Below, piece by piece: positions 5,868 through 5,963 of a DNA stretch of 5,963 bases. Location of the stretch: the NCBI GenBank assembly GCA_003164275.1, contig PLSY01000020.1, positions 1 to 5,963 of the forward strand. The letters run 5' to 3'. The position numbers and the translations under genes were made by a program. Origin of the DNA: Acidimicrobiaceae bacterium. Lineage in GTDB: Bacteria; Actinomycetota; Acidimicrobiia; Acidimicrobiales; RAAP-2. Within the stretch, counting starts at the first letter, position 1. Each line of letters opens with the position of its first letter. The notes beneath the pieces are model-generated. The model did not search any database. It saw only the letters and a program-made list of their open reading frames with translations, and had not been told where the DNA came from.

Positions 5868-5963
5868 GCAGCTCGGTCGCGAGGCGAGAATCGCACCACG
5901 ACCGAGGAAAGACCGCTCATTGCCGGGTCATCGACCACTGGCTTACGAAGAGCTGGCCGAAGG
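5864..5963 (+). CDS. Probable start of a further operon gene, cut by the window edge
   Basis: A GTG at 5864-5866 overlaps the TGA of the DUF2079 gene as GTGA, the same coupling style as at 3822. Its frame stays open for 33 codons to the end of the window. The translation begins MSSSVARRESHHDRGKTAHC and is basic, with no signal peptide or membrane helix yet. Third positions are G or C in 26 of 33 codons, against about 18 of 32 in each of the other two forward frames, which favours this frame as coding. There is no clear ribosome site close to the GTG; coupling to the upstream gene would supply initiation. A competing start is TTG 5920 in another frame, preceded by AGGAAAG. Too little is visible to name a product. 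Confidence 0.42.
   Translation, partial: MSSSVARRESHHDRGKTAHCRVIDHWLTKSWPK
5872..5906. repeat. Imperfect palindrome just after the DUF2079 gene
   Basis: CTCGGTCG (5872-5879) and CGACCGAG (5899-5906) are perfect reverse complements. Inside them GCGA (5884-5887) pairs with TCGC (5891-5894) around GAA, leaving a symmetric 4x4 internal loop. The whole is a 35-nt two-tier hairpin beginning 5 nt after the stop codon. No T-tract follows on either strand. It could be a U-less terminator, an operator-like dyad, or incidental structure inside the next coding region if the GTG at 5864 is real. Its right arm touches the AGGAAAG (5905-5911) that would serve the alternative TTG at 5920. Confidence 0.5.

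Noticed and set aside
5868..5963. Possible tRNA-like segment (AGCTCGGTCG followed by GAATCGCACC)
   Set aside because: The match to D- and T-arm consensus is superficial: no acceptor stem, anticodon arm or correct spacing can be drawn.

Overview
The window is high-GC bacterial DNA carrying a tight, one-direction gene cluster (all + strand). GTG and TTG starts, ATGA/GTGA stop-start overlaps, strong G/C preference at third codon positions, a lipoprotein with a Ser/Thr/Pro-rich linker and two large GT-C type membrane proteins all point to an actinobacterium. A deep lineage such as Acidimicrobiia is a guess; nothing in the window fixes the taxon.

Layout: (1) 15-707, a secreted protein with a signal peptide, a ZU5-like beta domain and a C-terminal wall-sorting-like tail (TAQTG, hydrophobic helix, Arg cluster). 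(2) 712-1611 (possibly from 676), a lipoprotein with a clear LAAC lipobox and a YVTN-type beta-propeller. (3) An 87-base gap (1612-1698) holding a small perfect hairpin and a possible 22-codon ORF that overlaps the next start. (4) 1699-3825, a polytopic GT-C (GT87/DUF2029-like) glycosyltransferase with an unusual extracytoplasmic C-terminal extension of two beta-rich, Ig-like segments. (5) 3822-5867, a DUF2079-family GT-C-like membrane protein, also with a long extracytoplasmic C-terminal region ending in a beta-sandwich-like module. (6) From 5864 to the window edge, a probable further gene whose GTG overlaps the preceding TGA and which runs off the end.

The spacing (4 nt, 87 nt, -4 nt, -4 nt) suggests one transcription unit. 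The simplest reading is an envelope module. The two GT-C proteins would transfer sugars from polyprenyl-phosphate donors on the outer face of the membrane. The secreted protein and the propeller lipoprotein would be acceptors, scaffolds or partners. The families are recognised from motifs; the shared pathway is inference. No tRNA, rRNA, CRISPR, insertion sequence or attachment site was seen. The most notable non-gene signal is a 12-bp perfect stem with a 4-nt loop inside the 3' end of the lipoprotein gene (1517-1544).
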